From positions 1-15,008 of the forward strand of contig JAUIKP010000029.1 of assembly GCA_030430725.1 (NCBI GenBank): 15,008 bases of DNA, read 5' to 3'. Below, piece after piece: positions 1-6,875 of this stretch; the stretch's first letter is position 1; every line of letters begins with the position of its first letter. The notes below the pieces were generated by a model that saw nothing but the letters and a program-made list of their open reading frames with translations, had not been told where the DNA came from and did no database searches. Source of the stretch: Nitrospiria bacterium. Lineage in GTDB: Bacteria > Nitrospirota > Nitrospiria > Nitrospirales > UBA8639. The translations under genes and the position numbers were made by a program.

Positions 1-403
1 GGTTGAATTGCTCGGTCAACCCGGCTTCTCCATAGAGCATGCCCAAATACAATCTATCCAATGGTGAGGATTGATCATCCACCCTTTCTTCATACCAGAG
101 TTGGATTTGATCCAGCGTTTCCCCGTCTTGCCCCCCCAAACGATACATCACTTGTTCAAACGAAGAGAGTTCAGGCAGGCGGGATTCAAAACCCAACATC
201 CGGCTGGCGATCCGCTCAAGATCCCGGCTTGCAGGTGAAGCCAGGCGCACATCATCGGAAAGCGTCACCGCCCAAAAGAGCAATCCCATTCCCGCCACAC
301 ACACCATCAAACACACCACGGTCAGCAATGGGGAAAATCGAATTTCTTCTTGAAGATCCGAGCGGGTATCCGGGATGAGATCGCCGGTATTATCTGATTC
401 CAT
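1..403 (-). CDS. Unrecognised membrane-anchored protein, N-terminal part (cut by left window edge)
   Basis: Reading the minus strand from the ATG at 403, the frame stays open for 134 codons to the window edge, so the stop and C-terminus are missing. The first 24 residues are polar and acidic. Residues 25-48 form one strongly hydrophobic segment (PLLTVVCLMVCVAGMGLLFW then AVTL), which looks like a signal anchor. The rest is soluble and looks helical, rich in Leu/Glu/Arg, with short stretches such as LERIASRML and LDRLYLGMLYGEAGLTEQF that resemble helical-repeat (TPR-like) packing. No good Shine-Dalgarno sequence precedes the ATG. A 7-G run lies in the coding strand around 130-140 but the frame reads through it. 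I do not recognise the family. An N-terminal extension of a membrane protease is one possibility, but nothing catalytic is in view. The frame is convincing because the opposite-strand ORF here has no family features. Confidence 0.7.
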   Translation of the reverse strand, partial: MESDNTGDLIPDTRSDLQEEIRFSPLLTVVCLMVCVAGMGLLFWAVTLSDDVRLASPASRDLERIASRMLGFESRLPELSSFEQVMYRLGGQDGETLDQIQLWYEERVDDQSSPLDRLYLGMLYGEAGLTEQFN

Positions 404-591
404 GGGTGAGAGTTCACAGATACAAGAAAGTTACTCAATTTTTAACAACCAGAGAAGATACCATGATTTACAGGTGGCCTGCCGAAACAATCCATAAGGC
501 ATCCCCCACCGATAGGCTTCACACTCCCCGTCCGGAAGTTATGACAAAGGCAACTAGCCATCCCCCTGACCTAGTTTATGATTAATTGACA

Positions 592-618
592 ATTATATCG
601 GCCCATTCGGCGTGGCAA
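592..618 (-). promoter_or_regulatory. Possible sigma70-type promoter for the left-edge gene
   Basis: On the minus strand a perfect TATAAT lies at 597-592. A TTGCCA (5 of 6 matches to TTGACA) lies at 618-613. The spacer is 15 bases, shorter than the preferred 17. It would give an untranslated leader of about 180 bases before the ATG at 403. This is a motif match only. Confidence 0.25.
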
Positions 619-719
619 AAAAACGCTGAGCCAGCTCCAGAGTCACGGCGAGCAATGTCTGAGCGAGGCGAGTTGTGCCGCCGCTGGATTTGGTGAGCAT
701 CGCAGGACACCCCCCCGAA

Positions 720-732
720 CCACTCCGAGTGG
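720..732. repeat. Small palindrome CCACTC-C-GAGTGG
   Basis: Six-base arms flank a single C. The palindrome sits 12 bases before the larger inverted repeat at 745-770 and probably belongs to the same repeat unit. A near copy lacking one base (CCACCCGAGTGG) occurs at 13051-13062, before metG. Confidence 0.5.
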
Positions 733-744
733 CCAGTTGTTTTG

Positions 745-770
745 GGTCCTTTTGCCGAAACAAAAGGACC
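745..770. repeat. Perfect 10-bp inverted repeat (GGTCCTTTTG / CAAAAGGACC), 6-base loop
   Basis: The arms 745-754 and 761-770 are exact reverse complements around CCGAAA. Read on the minus strand in one frame the right arm and loop give the peptide FRQKDPK, a string I associate with spurious short ORFs annotated over dispersed palindromic repeats in various bacterial genomes. That link is from memory, not a search. No run of T follows either arm, so it is not a classical intrinsic terminator, although an RNA hairpin would form on either strand. Confidence 0.75.
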
Positions 771-823
771 TCGGCCACCGGGCGAACCCCGGCATAAATT
801 TTTTCATCCTTTCAAAGCTTTCT

Positions 824-847
824 AGCCTATGGAAATAGCCTATTTCC
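824..847. repeat. AGCCTAT direct repeat overlapping a 7-bp hairpin
   Basis: AGCCTAT occurs at 824-830 and again at 837-843. The arms GGAAATA (831-837) and TATTTCC (841-847) are exact reverse complements around a 3-base GCC loop. The site is about 120 bases before the malic enzyme start and could be an operator or simply a small hairpin. No function can be assigned from sequence. Confidence 0.4.
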
Positions 848-953
848 AGCCTCCAGCACATACCCCTAATCTGGATAATCCGATACAATATAAGAAGAAG
901 GTCTGTGAGCTATACGGTAACCCGATCAAGATTGATCCGTTGCGAAACTGAAG

Positions 954-960
954 AGGAGGA
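954..960 (+). promoter_or_regulatory. Strong Shine-Dalgarno AGGAGGA for the malic enzyme
   Basis: GGAGG (955-959) is 6 bases before the TTG at 966 and 9 bases before the GTG at 969. Both are workable distances, so the site supports this start region in the absence of a nearby ATG but does not choose between the two codons. Confidence 0.8.
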
Positions 961-965
961 ACTCA

Positions 966-2447
966 TTGGTGTGGAATTTTTTTAAGCGACAGCAAAATGG
1001 TCAAAGTTCCTCGCAAGATATCGGCCCTTATTCCAATTACCGGATGGCCGTACGATTAGAATTAACTCAACGGACCGGGGTCTTCGCACAACTCGCCACC
1101 GCCATTGCGGAAGAAGGTGCCAGTTTGGGCGCGTACGATATGGTCTCGGCCACTCGCACCAAGGTGATCCGGGATATTACCCTGGATGTCCAGAGTGAAG
1201 AACATGGCGAGCGAGTCATGAAACGCCTGAATTCGTTGGCCGACGTTCGGGTTATCGCCTCTTCGGATCGGATTTTCCTCATGCATTTAGGCGGGAAAAT
1301 CCGTGTGGAGAGCAAGTTTCCCGTAAAAACCAGAAATACCCTGTCCATGGTCTATACGCCTGGAGTCGGGCGCGTCGTCAAAGCGATTGCCGCGGATGAG
1401 AAAAAGGCCTATTCCTTTACGACAAAAAGTAACAGCATCGCTGTCGTGACGGACGGATCGGCCATACTGGGATTAGGCAATCTCGGCCCTCTCGCGGCTC
1501 TGCCGGTAATGGAAGGCAAAGCCATGTTGTTTCATCAATTTGCCGGCATTGATGCCTGGCCTCTCTGTCTGAATACCCAGGATTCTGAAGAGATTATCCG
1601 GACGGTATTAGCCATTTCCCCGTCATTTGGAGGCATTAATCTAGAAGACATCAGTGCCCCTCGATGCTTTGACATTGAGCGCCGACTCCAAGCCGAACTG
1701 GATATTCCGGTCATGCATGATGATCAGCATGGCACCGCCGTGGTCATTTTGGGCGCGCTTCTCAATGCCTTAAAAGTCACACGCCGGACCATCAATGAAA
1801 TTACCGTCGTGGTCGTCGGATTAGGAGCCGCAGGCACGGCCTGTTGTGAATTACTTTTAGGAGCCGGAGTCACCAGGCTCAAGGGATGCGACAAGGCGGG
1901 ACTGGTGTTGGATCGCCCAGTGGAAGAAATTCTTCCGCATCGCCATACGCTTCGCAGCATCATTCAGTATGATCAGCCGATCGGAACCTTTCAGGACGCG
2001 CTGAAAGACGCCCATGTCATTATCGGACTTTCCACAGCCAACATTCTAAAACCCGAAGATTTAGCCCTCATGGCCAAGGATCCCATTGTGTTTGCCTTAG
2101 CCAACCCTGACCCTGAAATCCTACCTGAAGCCGCCATTCCCCACTGCCGCGTCTATGCCAGCGGTCGATCGGATTATCCCAATCAATGCAACAATCTCTT
2201 GTCGTTTCCCGGCATCTTTCGTGGAGCCCTGGACGTGCAGGCCAAAACGATCAATGAACCGATGCTCATTGCTGCCGCTCAGGCCCTCTCCAAGATGATT
2301 CCTGACTCCGCACTCAGTGAGGAATATATCATTCCCAGCGTGTTTGACAAACAAGTGGTACCCAAGGTCGCCAAGGCCGTCTCTCAGGCAGCCATCGACT
2401 CCGGCGTGGCACGCCGAACGAAAAAGGACATGGAAGAGGAGATGTAA
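966..2447 (+). CDS. NAD(P)-dependent malic enzyme with N-terminal ACT domain
   Basis: The enzyme oxidatively decarboxylates malate to pyruvate and CO2 in the cytoplasm, linking the TCA cycle to pyruvate and reducing power. Residues about 27-105 look like an ACT ligand-binding domain (LELTQRTGVFAQLATAIAEE). The malic core follows: YTPGV at 130-134 with the catalytic Tyr, VMEGK at 171-175 with the catalytic Lys, GGINLEDISAPRC from 202 with metal-binding Glu/Asp, and HDDQHGTA at 231-238. The NAD-binding part has GLGAAGTA at 255-262, LANPDPE at 348-354 and DYPNQCNN ending at 400. There is no phosphotransacetylase domain, unlike the long MaeB form. At 493 residues it fits the short bacterial type plus ACT. 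NAD versus NADP preference cannot be settled by eye. The start is TTG 966 or GTG 969. It converges on uppP with 37 bases between the stops and no visible terminator. The ACT domain suggests allosteric control, perhaps by an amino acid, but the ligand is unknown. Confidence 0.95.
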   Translation: MVWNFFKRQQNGQSSSQDIGPYSNYRMAVRLELTQRTGVFAQLATAIAEEGASLGAYDMVSATRTKVIRDITLDVQSEEHGERVMKRLNSLADVRVIASSDRIFLMHLGGKIRVESKFPVKTRNTLSMVYTPGVGRVVKAIAADEKKAYSFTTKSNSIAVVTDGSAILGLGNLGPLAALPVMEGKAMLFHQFAGIDAWPLCLNTQDSEEIIRTVLAISPSFGGINLEDISAPRCFDIERRLQAELDIPVMHDDQHGTAVVILGALLNALKVTRRTINEITVVVVGLGAAGTACCELLLGAGVTRLKGCDKAGLVLDRPVEEILPHRHTLRSIIQYDQPIGTFQDALKDAHVIIGLSTANILKPEDLALMAKDPIVFALANPDPEILPEAAIPHCRVYASGRSDYPNQCNNLLSFPGIFRGALDVQAKTINEPMLIAAAQALSKMIPDSALSEEYIIPSVFDKQVVPKVAKAVSQAAIDSGVARRTKKDMEEEM

Positions 2448-2484
2448 AAACAGCGAATGACCGTGATTAGGGAACCAGCAGGGT

Positions 2485-3294
2485 CTATTTCAAAGAATCC
2501 CAAAGGAGGATGCTTATTCCAAGTGGCCACAGATAATAGGAAAATAAATGGAAGTGATCCTGCCTGACGAGTTTAATGATCAATGAAATAGATCCATACC
2601 CCACCAAAGCCGCGACAACCATGCCGAACACATAGACTCCTATCGGGTCATGAATCTGATCTAGGCCTTTTCCAATTTCTAAGATCGTCGCCCCCACAAT
2701 AGCTGGCATGGAAATCAGAAGTGAAAACCGGGCCGATAATTCACGATCCAAACCCAATACCACTCCACTAGCAATCGTTGATCCGGACCGGGAAATCCCA
2801 GGAAAGACCGCCACACCTTGTACCATGCCAATCGCAAGTGCATCCCGAATGTTCATGTCCTGAATACCCCGAGCGCTGTTTCTCCCATGTCCCAACCAGA
2901 GAATCACACCGGTGCTCAACAACATAACGGCCACAATTGAGGGCTGAACCAGGGTTTCAAGACCGATCGACCGAATACCTAATCCAATGATCGCCGTAGG
3001 GATGGAAGCGATCAGAACATAATGAATGGTGCGTCGCTCAAAGCCTTGAAACAGGCTGCCTTGGGTTGTGGTCCGTCCAACATATCCCAACCCCAATGTG
3101 AGGAGATCATGACGAAAATACACCAGGATCGCGGTCACGGTCGCAAGATGCAACATAATGTCATACAACAAATTGGTCTCACTAAAATGACCAAACCAGT
3201 GTTGAGCCAGGACTAAATGTCCGGATGAGGATACCGGGAGGAATTCCGTGAGTCCTTGAATAACCGCAAGCACCACCGCTTCGAGGTAGCCCAT
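2485..3294 (-). CDS. uppP: Undecaprenyl-diphosphatase (UppP/BacA)
   Basis: This integral inner-membrane enzyme dephosphorylates undecaprenyl diphosphate to the monophosphate carrier used for peptidoglycan and surface glycans. Its family can confer bacitracin tolerance. The two family signatures are intact: QGLTEFLPVSSSGHL at 13-27 (with the acidic E17 and H26) and PGISRSGST at 165-173 (with the catalytic-site Arg169). The protein is mostly hydrophobic, with about eight membrane segments, and ends in a membrane helix followed by DSLK. Its 269 residues match the usual length. The start is ATG 3294, with only a distant AGAAAGG before it. It is the last gene of the minus-strand envelope run, 68 bases after rfbD, so it is probably co-transcribed. 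The context suits a lipid-carrier recycling role. Confidence 0.97.
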   Translation of the reverse strand: MGYLEAVVLAVIQGLTEFLPVSSSGHLVLAQHWFGHFSETNLLYDIMLHLATVTAILVYFRHDLLTLGLGYVGRTTTQGSLFQGFERRTIHYVLIASIPTAIIGLGIRSIGLETLVQPSIVAVMLLSTGVILWLGHGRNSARGIQDMNIRDALAIGMVQGVAVFPGISRSGSTIASGVVLGLDRELSARFSLLISMPAIVGATILEIGKGLDQIHDPIGVYVFGMVVAALVGYGSISLIIKLVRQDHFHLFSYYLWPLGISILLWDSLK

Positions 3295-3362
3295 CGTTTT
3301 ATGAATGCCTTTCTTTTACCTGAAGAACCAAAGAAAATGATTCACGGAACAGATGACGACCC

Positions 3363-4199
3363 CTAGCCTTTCCACTGACTGGCAAAATCACGAACGCCCT
3401 CTTCCCAGGATGGCAACTCAATCAAGGGGTCCTGTAAAGAGGTCAGCACGGCATAGGGCGGCCTTCTAGCAGGGCGAGGCAATTGAGCGGTCGCTATCGG
3501 CACAACCGAGGTTTGAATATCCAACGCCTGATAAAGTGCTTGGGTCAATTCGTACCAACTGGCTCCGCCTGTGCCGGCCATGTGATAGATCCCAAAGGCA
3601 TCGGTCTCACCCAATTTGGATACCGCCCGGGCAAGATGAGGGGCAAAGGTCGGTGACCCATACTGGTCGCTGACAACTTTCACGACTTCTCGGCCCGCCA
3701 TTCGACAGATCGTACGGGGAAAGTTCCTTCCTACGGTGTGGTAAAGCCAAGCTGTCCGTACAATAAAATGGCGTGGATTCGCGACCCGCACAGCCTCTTC
3801 ACCGGCTAATTTACTATACCCATAGACACCTAACGGATTCGTACGGTCGAATTCATGGTAGGGTCGATTTTGCTGACCATCAAACACATAATCGGTGGAA
3901 AAATGGATAAGTGTCATTCCCAAGTCATTCGTCACCACGGCAAGATTTCTCGGGCCCAGGACATTGCCCCGGTATGCGGCATCCTGCTTTACTTCCGCCT
4001 CATCCACCTGCGTAAATGCGGCCGCATTGATGACGATGTGTGGTCGTAGTTGATCAAGGGCTTTCCTAACTTCCTCGAACTGCGTGATATCCAAATCCTG
4101 GAGGTCCCAGGCCGTGACCTCATGGTCGGCGTATTGCCGTTGGAGCGCCTGTCCTAATTGCCCTTGAGCCCCTGTGATTAAAATTCGACTCTGCCTCAT
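3363..4199 (-). CDS. rfbD: dTDP-4-dehydrorhamnose reductase (RfbD/RmlD)
   Basis: This enzyme catalyses the last step of dTDP-L-rhamnose synthesis, the NAD(P)H reduction of dTDP-4-keto-L-rhamnose. It is a short-chain dehydrogenase/reductase-type protein: the nucleotide loop GAQGQLG lies at 10-16, [13 protein letters not shown] begins near 56, STDYVFDG is at 101-108, and the catalytic YGYSK (Tyr126, Lys130) is followed by LAGEEA. RTAWLY near 148-153 and [14 protein letters not shown] near 167-180 are typical RmlD stretches. The 278-residue length is normal. Its ATG overlaps the rfbC stop as ATGA (4196-4199), and no good Shine-Dalgarno sequence precedes it, which suggests translational coupling to rfbC. 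Confidence 0.97.
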   Translation of the reverse strand: MRQSRILITGAQGQLGQALQRQYADHEVTAWDLQDLDITQFEEVRKALDQLRPHIVINAAAFTQVDEAEVKQDAAYRGNVLGPRNLAVVTNDLGMTLIHFSTDYVFDGQQNRPYHEFDRTNPLGVYGYSKLAGEEAVRVANPRHFIVRTAWLYHTVGRNFPRTICRMAGREVVKVVSDQYGSPTFAPHLARAVSKLGETDAFGIYHMAGTGGASWYELTQALYQALDIQTSVVPIATAQLPRPARRPPYAVLTSLQDPLIELPSWEEGVRDFASQWKG

Positions 4200-4750
4200 G
4201 ATTGATAATCCGGAAGGTGGTCGCTCAAGTCATCAAGTACCTGCCCGGCAGCATCCTTTGGGGAAAGAAGTGGTTGTTCAATCGGCCATTGAATGCCAAT
4301 GTGGGGGTCGTTCCATCGAATGGTCACTTCACCTCCAGGTGCATAGATATCGGTACATTTGTACTCCACTTCCGCCACATCGCTGAGGACACAAAATCCA
4401 TGAGCAAACCCCATAGGAACATAAATTTGTCTGAAATCCTCTGCCGATAAGGTCACCCCCACCCATGAGGCAAAGGTCGGAGACCCCTTTCGAATATCAA
4501 CCGCGACATCAAAAATTTCTCCACGGATGACCCGAATGAGCTTCCCCTGTGGGCGAGTCATTTGAAAGTGAAGCCCACGAAGGGTTCCGCGAACCGACGA
4601 TGAACAATTATCCTGCACAAATGGAGACAGAATCCCTGCGTCCTGATACTTTTGTACATGATACGTTTCTAAAAACCATCCACGTTGATCTCGATATACA
4701 TCAGGCTCAACAACCAGAACCTCAGGGAGCCGTGTTGGGAGAAATTTCAT
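4196..4750 (-). CDS. rfbC: dTDP-4-dehydrorhamnose 3,5-epimerase (RfbC/RmlC)
   Basis: This cupin-fold enzyme epimerises C3 and C5 of dTDP-4-keto-6-deoxyglucose to give the L-rhamno intermediate. Visible family features are DQRGWF at 21-26, VQDNCSSS from 45, GTLRGLHFQ at 55-63 with catalytic His61, GKLIRVIRG at 69-77, [13 protein letters not shown] from 81, VPMGFAHGF at 111-119, [12 protein letters not shown] with the catalytic-site Tyr130, WNDP at 146-149 and the LLSPKD motif with Asp166. The 184-residue length is standard. An AGGAG lies 9 bases before the ATG, inside the end of rfbA. Only 6 bases separate it from the rfbA stop, and it overlaps rfbD by 4 bases, so the A-C-D genes form a tight translational unit. 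Confidence 0.98.
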   Translation of the reverse strand: MKFLPTRLPEVLVVEPDVYRDQRGWFLETYHVQKYQDAGILSPFVQDNCSSSVRGTLRGLHFQMTRPQGKLIRVIRGEIFDVAVDIRKGSPTFASWVGVTLSAEDFRQIYVPMGFAHGFCVLSDVAEVEYKCTDIYAPGGEVTIRWNDPHIGIQWPIEQPLLSPKDAAGQVLDDLSDHLPDYQS

Positions 4751-4756
4751 TTCCGG

Positions 4757-5632
4757 TTACTCCTGCCCCTGATTGACCAAATGCAGCAAGTATTGCCCGT
4801 ACCCGTTGTCTTTCATTTTCGTGGCTAGGCGCAATACGTCATCTGGCTGAATATACCCCATTTTATAGGCGATTTCTTCCGGACAAGAAACCATCAGGCC
4901 CTGTCGTTCTTGTAAAACTTGAATATAATGGGCCGCCTGCATGAGAGATTCGTGAGTCCCCGTATCCAGCCAGGCATTGCCACGCCCAAGCACCCGCACA
5001 TGCAGCGATCCAGTTTCTAAATAGGTTTTATTCACATCGGTGATTTCCAGTTCATTTCTTGCCGAAGGCTTGAGAGAATCGGCAATACCCACAACCCGAT
5101 TGTCATAAAAATACAACCCGGTTACGGCATAGGGCGACTTGGGGCGGGAGGGCTTTTCCTCCAGGCTGGTGGCTTGCCCGTGGTCGTTAAAGGTCACCAC
5201 ACCGTATCGTTCGGGATCCCGTACCTGGTAGGCAAAGACTTGGGCCCCTGTTTCTTGAGAAGCCGCTTCCTGAAGATAACGAGACAGCCCATGCCCATAA
5301 AAAATATTATCCCCAAGAATGAGCGCCACCCGATCCTGTCCAATAAACTCACGCCCAATCACAAAGGCTTGTGCAATTCCTTCCGGTCGGGGTTGCACTT
5401 GGTAACGGATCGTTAATCCGAGATGATTCCCATCACCTAACAACCGTACAAACCCTTCCTGCTCACGCGGGGTGGTGATCACCAAGATCTCCCGGATTCC
5501 AGCCAGCATGAGGGTTGACAACGGATAATAGATCATCGGTTTATCAAAAACCGGCATGAGTTGTTTGCTGACCGCGTGGGTTAAGGGATAGAGCCGGGTA
5601 CCCGATCCACCCGCTAGGATGATTCCCTTCAT
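4757..5632 (-). CDS. rfbA: Glucose-1-phosphate thymidylyltransferase (RfbA/RmlA)
   Basis: This enzyme joins dTTP and glucose-1-phosphate to make dTDP-glucose and pyrophosphate, the entry step and usual feedback point of the rhamnose pathway. The nucleotidyltransferase signature is complete: [18 protein letters not shown] at 1-18, [18 protein letters not shown] from 22, ILGDNIFYG near 105-113, [20 protein letters not shown] from 157, EITDVN near 196-201 and [10 protein letters not shown] at 221-230. The 291 residues match the family. AAGGGG stands about 4 bases before the ATG. It follows rfbB after 72 bases with no visible terminator. The order B-A-C-D differs from the rfbBDAC order of enterobacteria. 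Confidence 0.98.
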   Translation of the reverse strand: MKGIILAGGSGTRLYPLTHAVSKQLMPVFDKPMIYYPLSTLMLAGIREILVITTPREQEGFVRLLGDGNHLGLTIRYQVQPRPEGIAQAFVIGREFIGQDRVALILGDNIFYGHGLSRYLQEAASQETGAQVFAYQVRDPERYGVVTFNDHGQATSLEEKPSRPKSPYAVTGLYFYDNRVVGIADSLKPSARNELEITDVNKTYLETGSLHVRVLGRGNAWLDTGTHESLMQAAHYIQVLQERQGLMVSCPEEIAYKMGYIQPDDVLRLATKMKDNGYGQYLLHLVNQGQE

Positions 5633-5704
5633 CGTACCCCTTTGTTTCCCAATGTCTTCATCATCTTCATGTTATTCCGCCAAAAGGAGAGAACGTTCCT
5701 GCCC

Positions 5705-6799
5705 CTACATCGATGGGACAGAGGCTAACCCGAGTCGTTCCCGTTGATAGGAATTCGTGGTCACGGCCTGACACCATTGGCGATTGGCAGCGTACCATTC
5801 AATCGTTTGCTGCAACCCAGACTCGAAAGAATGGCGTGGGCTCCACCCCAATTGCGAGTGAACTTTGGTGGTATCAATGCCATAACGAAAATCATGCCCA
5901 GGACGGTCGGCCACAAATACTTTCAGGTCCGCGTATCGTGTGATACCCCGTTGAGACAAGAACGGATTGGAACCACCCGGGGCGACCTCTTCCAAGATCC
6001 GGCATATGGCGTCGACGACATCAAGGTTCGATCGTTCCGACCGCCCGCCCAGGTTATATTTTTCCCCAGGTGTTCCTTCCTGAAGGACCAGGAGTAGGCC
6101 TTCACAATGGTCTTCCACAAACAACCAGTCCCGTATATTCTGCCCGTTCCCATAAATCGGAAGAGGCTTCCCTTCTAAGGCATTCAAGACCATGAGAGGA
6201 ATAAGCTTTTCGGGAAATTGATAGGGTCCATAGTTATTGGAACAATTGGTCATCAGGACTGGAAGACCGTACGTGTGATGAAAAGCCCGCACCAAATGAT
6301 CAGCACTGGCTTTCGACGCCGCATAGGGAGAATTGGGGGCATAAGGGGTCTCTTCGGAGAACAATCCTGTCGGGCCCAACGTCCCATACACTTCATCAGT
6401 CGAAACATGCAGGAACCGGAAACGTTGGCGATGATCACCATGTCCTTGCTTTAGAAATCGCCGGACCACGTCTAACAATACCAGGGTACCCGTGACATTC
6501 GTATGAATAAAGGGATAGGGGTCGTCAATAGACCGGTCCACATGCGATTCAGCAGCAAAATTCAGCAACCACCTGGGAGAGAATGAATCCATCATCCGGG
6601 TCATCTCTCCCGTATCGGCAATATCTGCCTGGACAAAATTGAGACGGGGATGGTCCCACAATCCATCAAGGTTTTCTCGATGACCCGCATACGTCAATTT
6701 GTCCACGACGACAATCCGTGCCTGGGTCTTAAGAAGGGCCATCCGGACAAAATTAGTGCCAATAAAACCAGCACCTCCGGTCACAACCATGGTCTCCAT
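5705..6799 (-). CDS. rfbB: dTDP-glucose 4,6-dehydratase (RfbB/RmlB)
   Basis: This extended SDR enzyme uses bound NAD+ to convert dTDP-glucose to dTDP-4-keto-6-deoxyglucose. The sequence shows VVTGGAGFIGTNFV from 5 (dinucleotide loop GGAGFIG at 8-14), VVDKLTYAGHRENL from 31, NFAAESHVDRSID from 80, STDEVYG at 133-139 with the catalytic Thr-Asp-Glu triad, YAASK with Tyr159/Lys163, NNYGPYQFPEKLIPL from 188 and RDWLFVEDH from 223. At 364 residues it is slightly long because of a C-terminal tail after the last family block. The ATG at 6799 has GGGAG about 12 bases upstream; ATG 6790 is an alternative that would match the usual short N-terminus but has GGAG only 3 bases away. It lies 76 bases after glmS on the same strand. 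Confidence 0.97.
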   Translation of the reverse strand: METMVVTGGAGFIGTNFVRMALLKTQARIVVVDKLTYAGHRENLDGLWDHPRLNFVQADIADTGEMTRMMDSFSPRWLLNFAAESHVDRSIDDPYPFIHTNVTGTLVLLDVVRRFLKQGHGDHRQRFRFLHVSTDEVYGTLGPTGLFSEETPYAPNSPYAASKASADHLVRAFHHTYGLPVLMTNCSNNYGPYQFPEKLIPLMVLNALEGKPLPIYGNGQNIRDWLFVEDHCEGLLLVLQEGTPGEKYNLGGRSERSNLDVVDAICRILEEVAPGGSNPFLSQRGITRYADLKVFVADRPGHDFRYGIDTTKVHSQLGWSPRHSFESGLQQTIEWYAANRQWCQAVTTNSYQRERLGLASVPSM

Positions 6800-6875
6800 G
6801 ATTCAATACTCTCCCATTGATAGAGGCCATGAGAACCAAGCAGGAAGAACTCTGGTGGGATACCGGGAGGACCTC

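Larger units (their letters stand above)
404..965. other. Gene-free intergenic stretch with palindromes, between divergent genes
   Basis: These 562 bases separate the divergently transcribed partial membrane protein and malic enzyme genes. The two overlapping minus-strand frames here (593-778 and 643-888) are Arg/Ser/Gly/Pro-rich, have no ribosome-binding site, and read through palindromes, so I do not call them genes. The stretch contains a perfect 10-bp inverted repeat (745-770), a 6-bp palindrome (720-732) and a 7-bp hairpin with a direct repeat (824-847). The composition around 600-790 differs from the neighbouring AT-richer DNA, which fits an inserted dispersed repeat. I see no convincing promoter directly before the malic enzyme. 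Confidence 0.7.

Noticed and set aside
61..378. Plus-strand frame of 105 codons
   Set aside because: It is antisense to the better-supported minus-strand membrane protein, is Pro/Arg-rich and has no family features.
586..591. Plus-strand TTGACA as a -35 element for the malic enzyme
   Set aside because: No TATAAT-like sequence follows at 15-19 bases, and the site is about 375 bases before the gene.
745..770. The 10-bp inverted repeat as an intrinsic terminator
   Set aside because: Neither strand shows a T-run after the stem, and half of the stem is A/T.
593..888. Two overlapping minus-strand frames (61 and 81 codons) in the intergenic region
   Set aside because: No ribosome-binding site, biased composition, and they are read through palindromes in two frames at once. 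They look like repeat-derived open frames rather than genes.
2448..2484. Bidirectional terminator between the malic enzyme and uppP stops
   Set aside because: Only 37 bases long; I find no stem of useful length or T-run in it.
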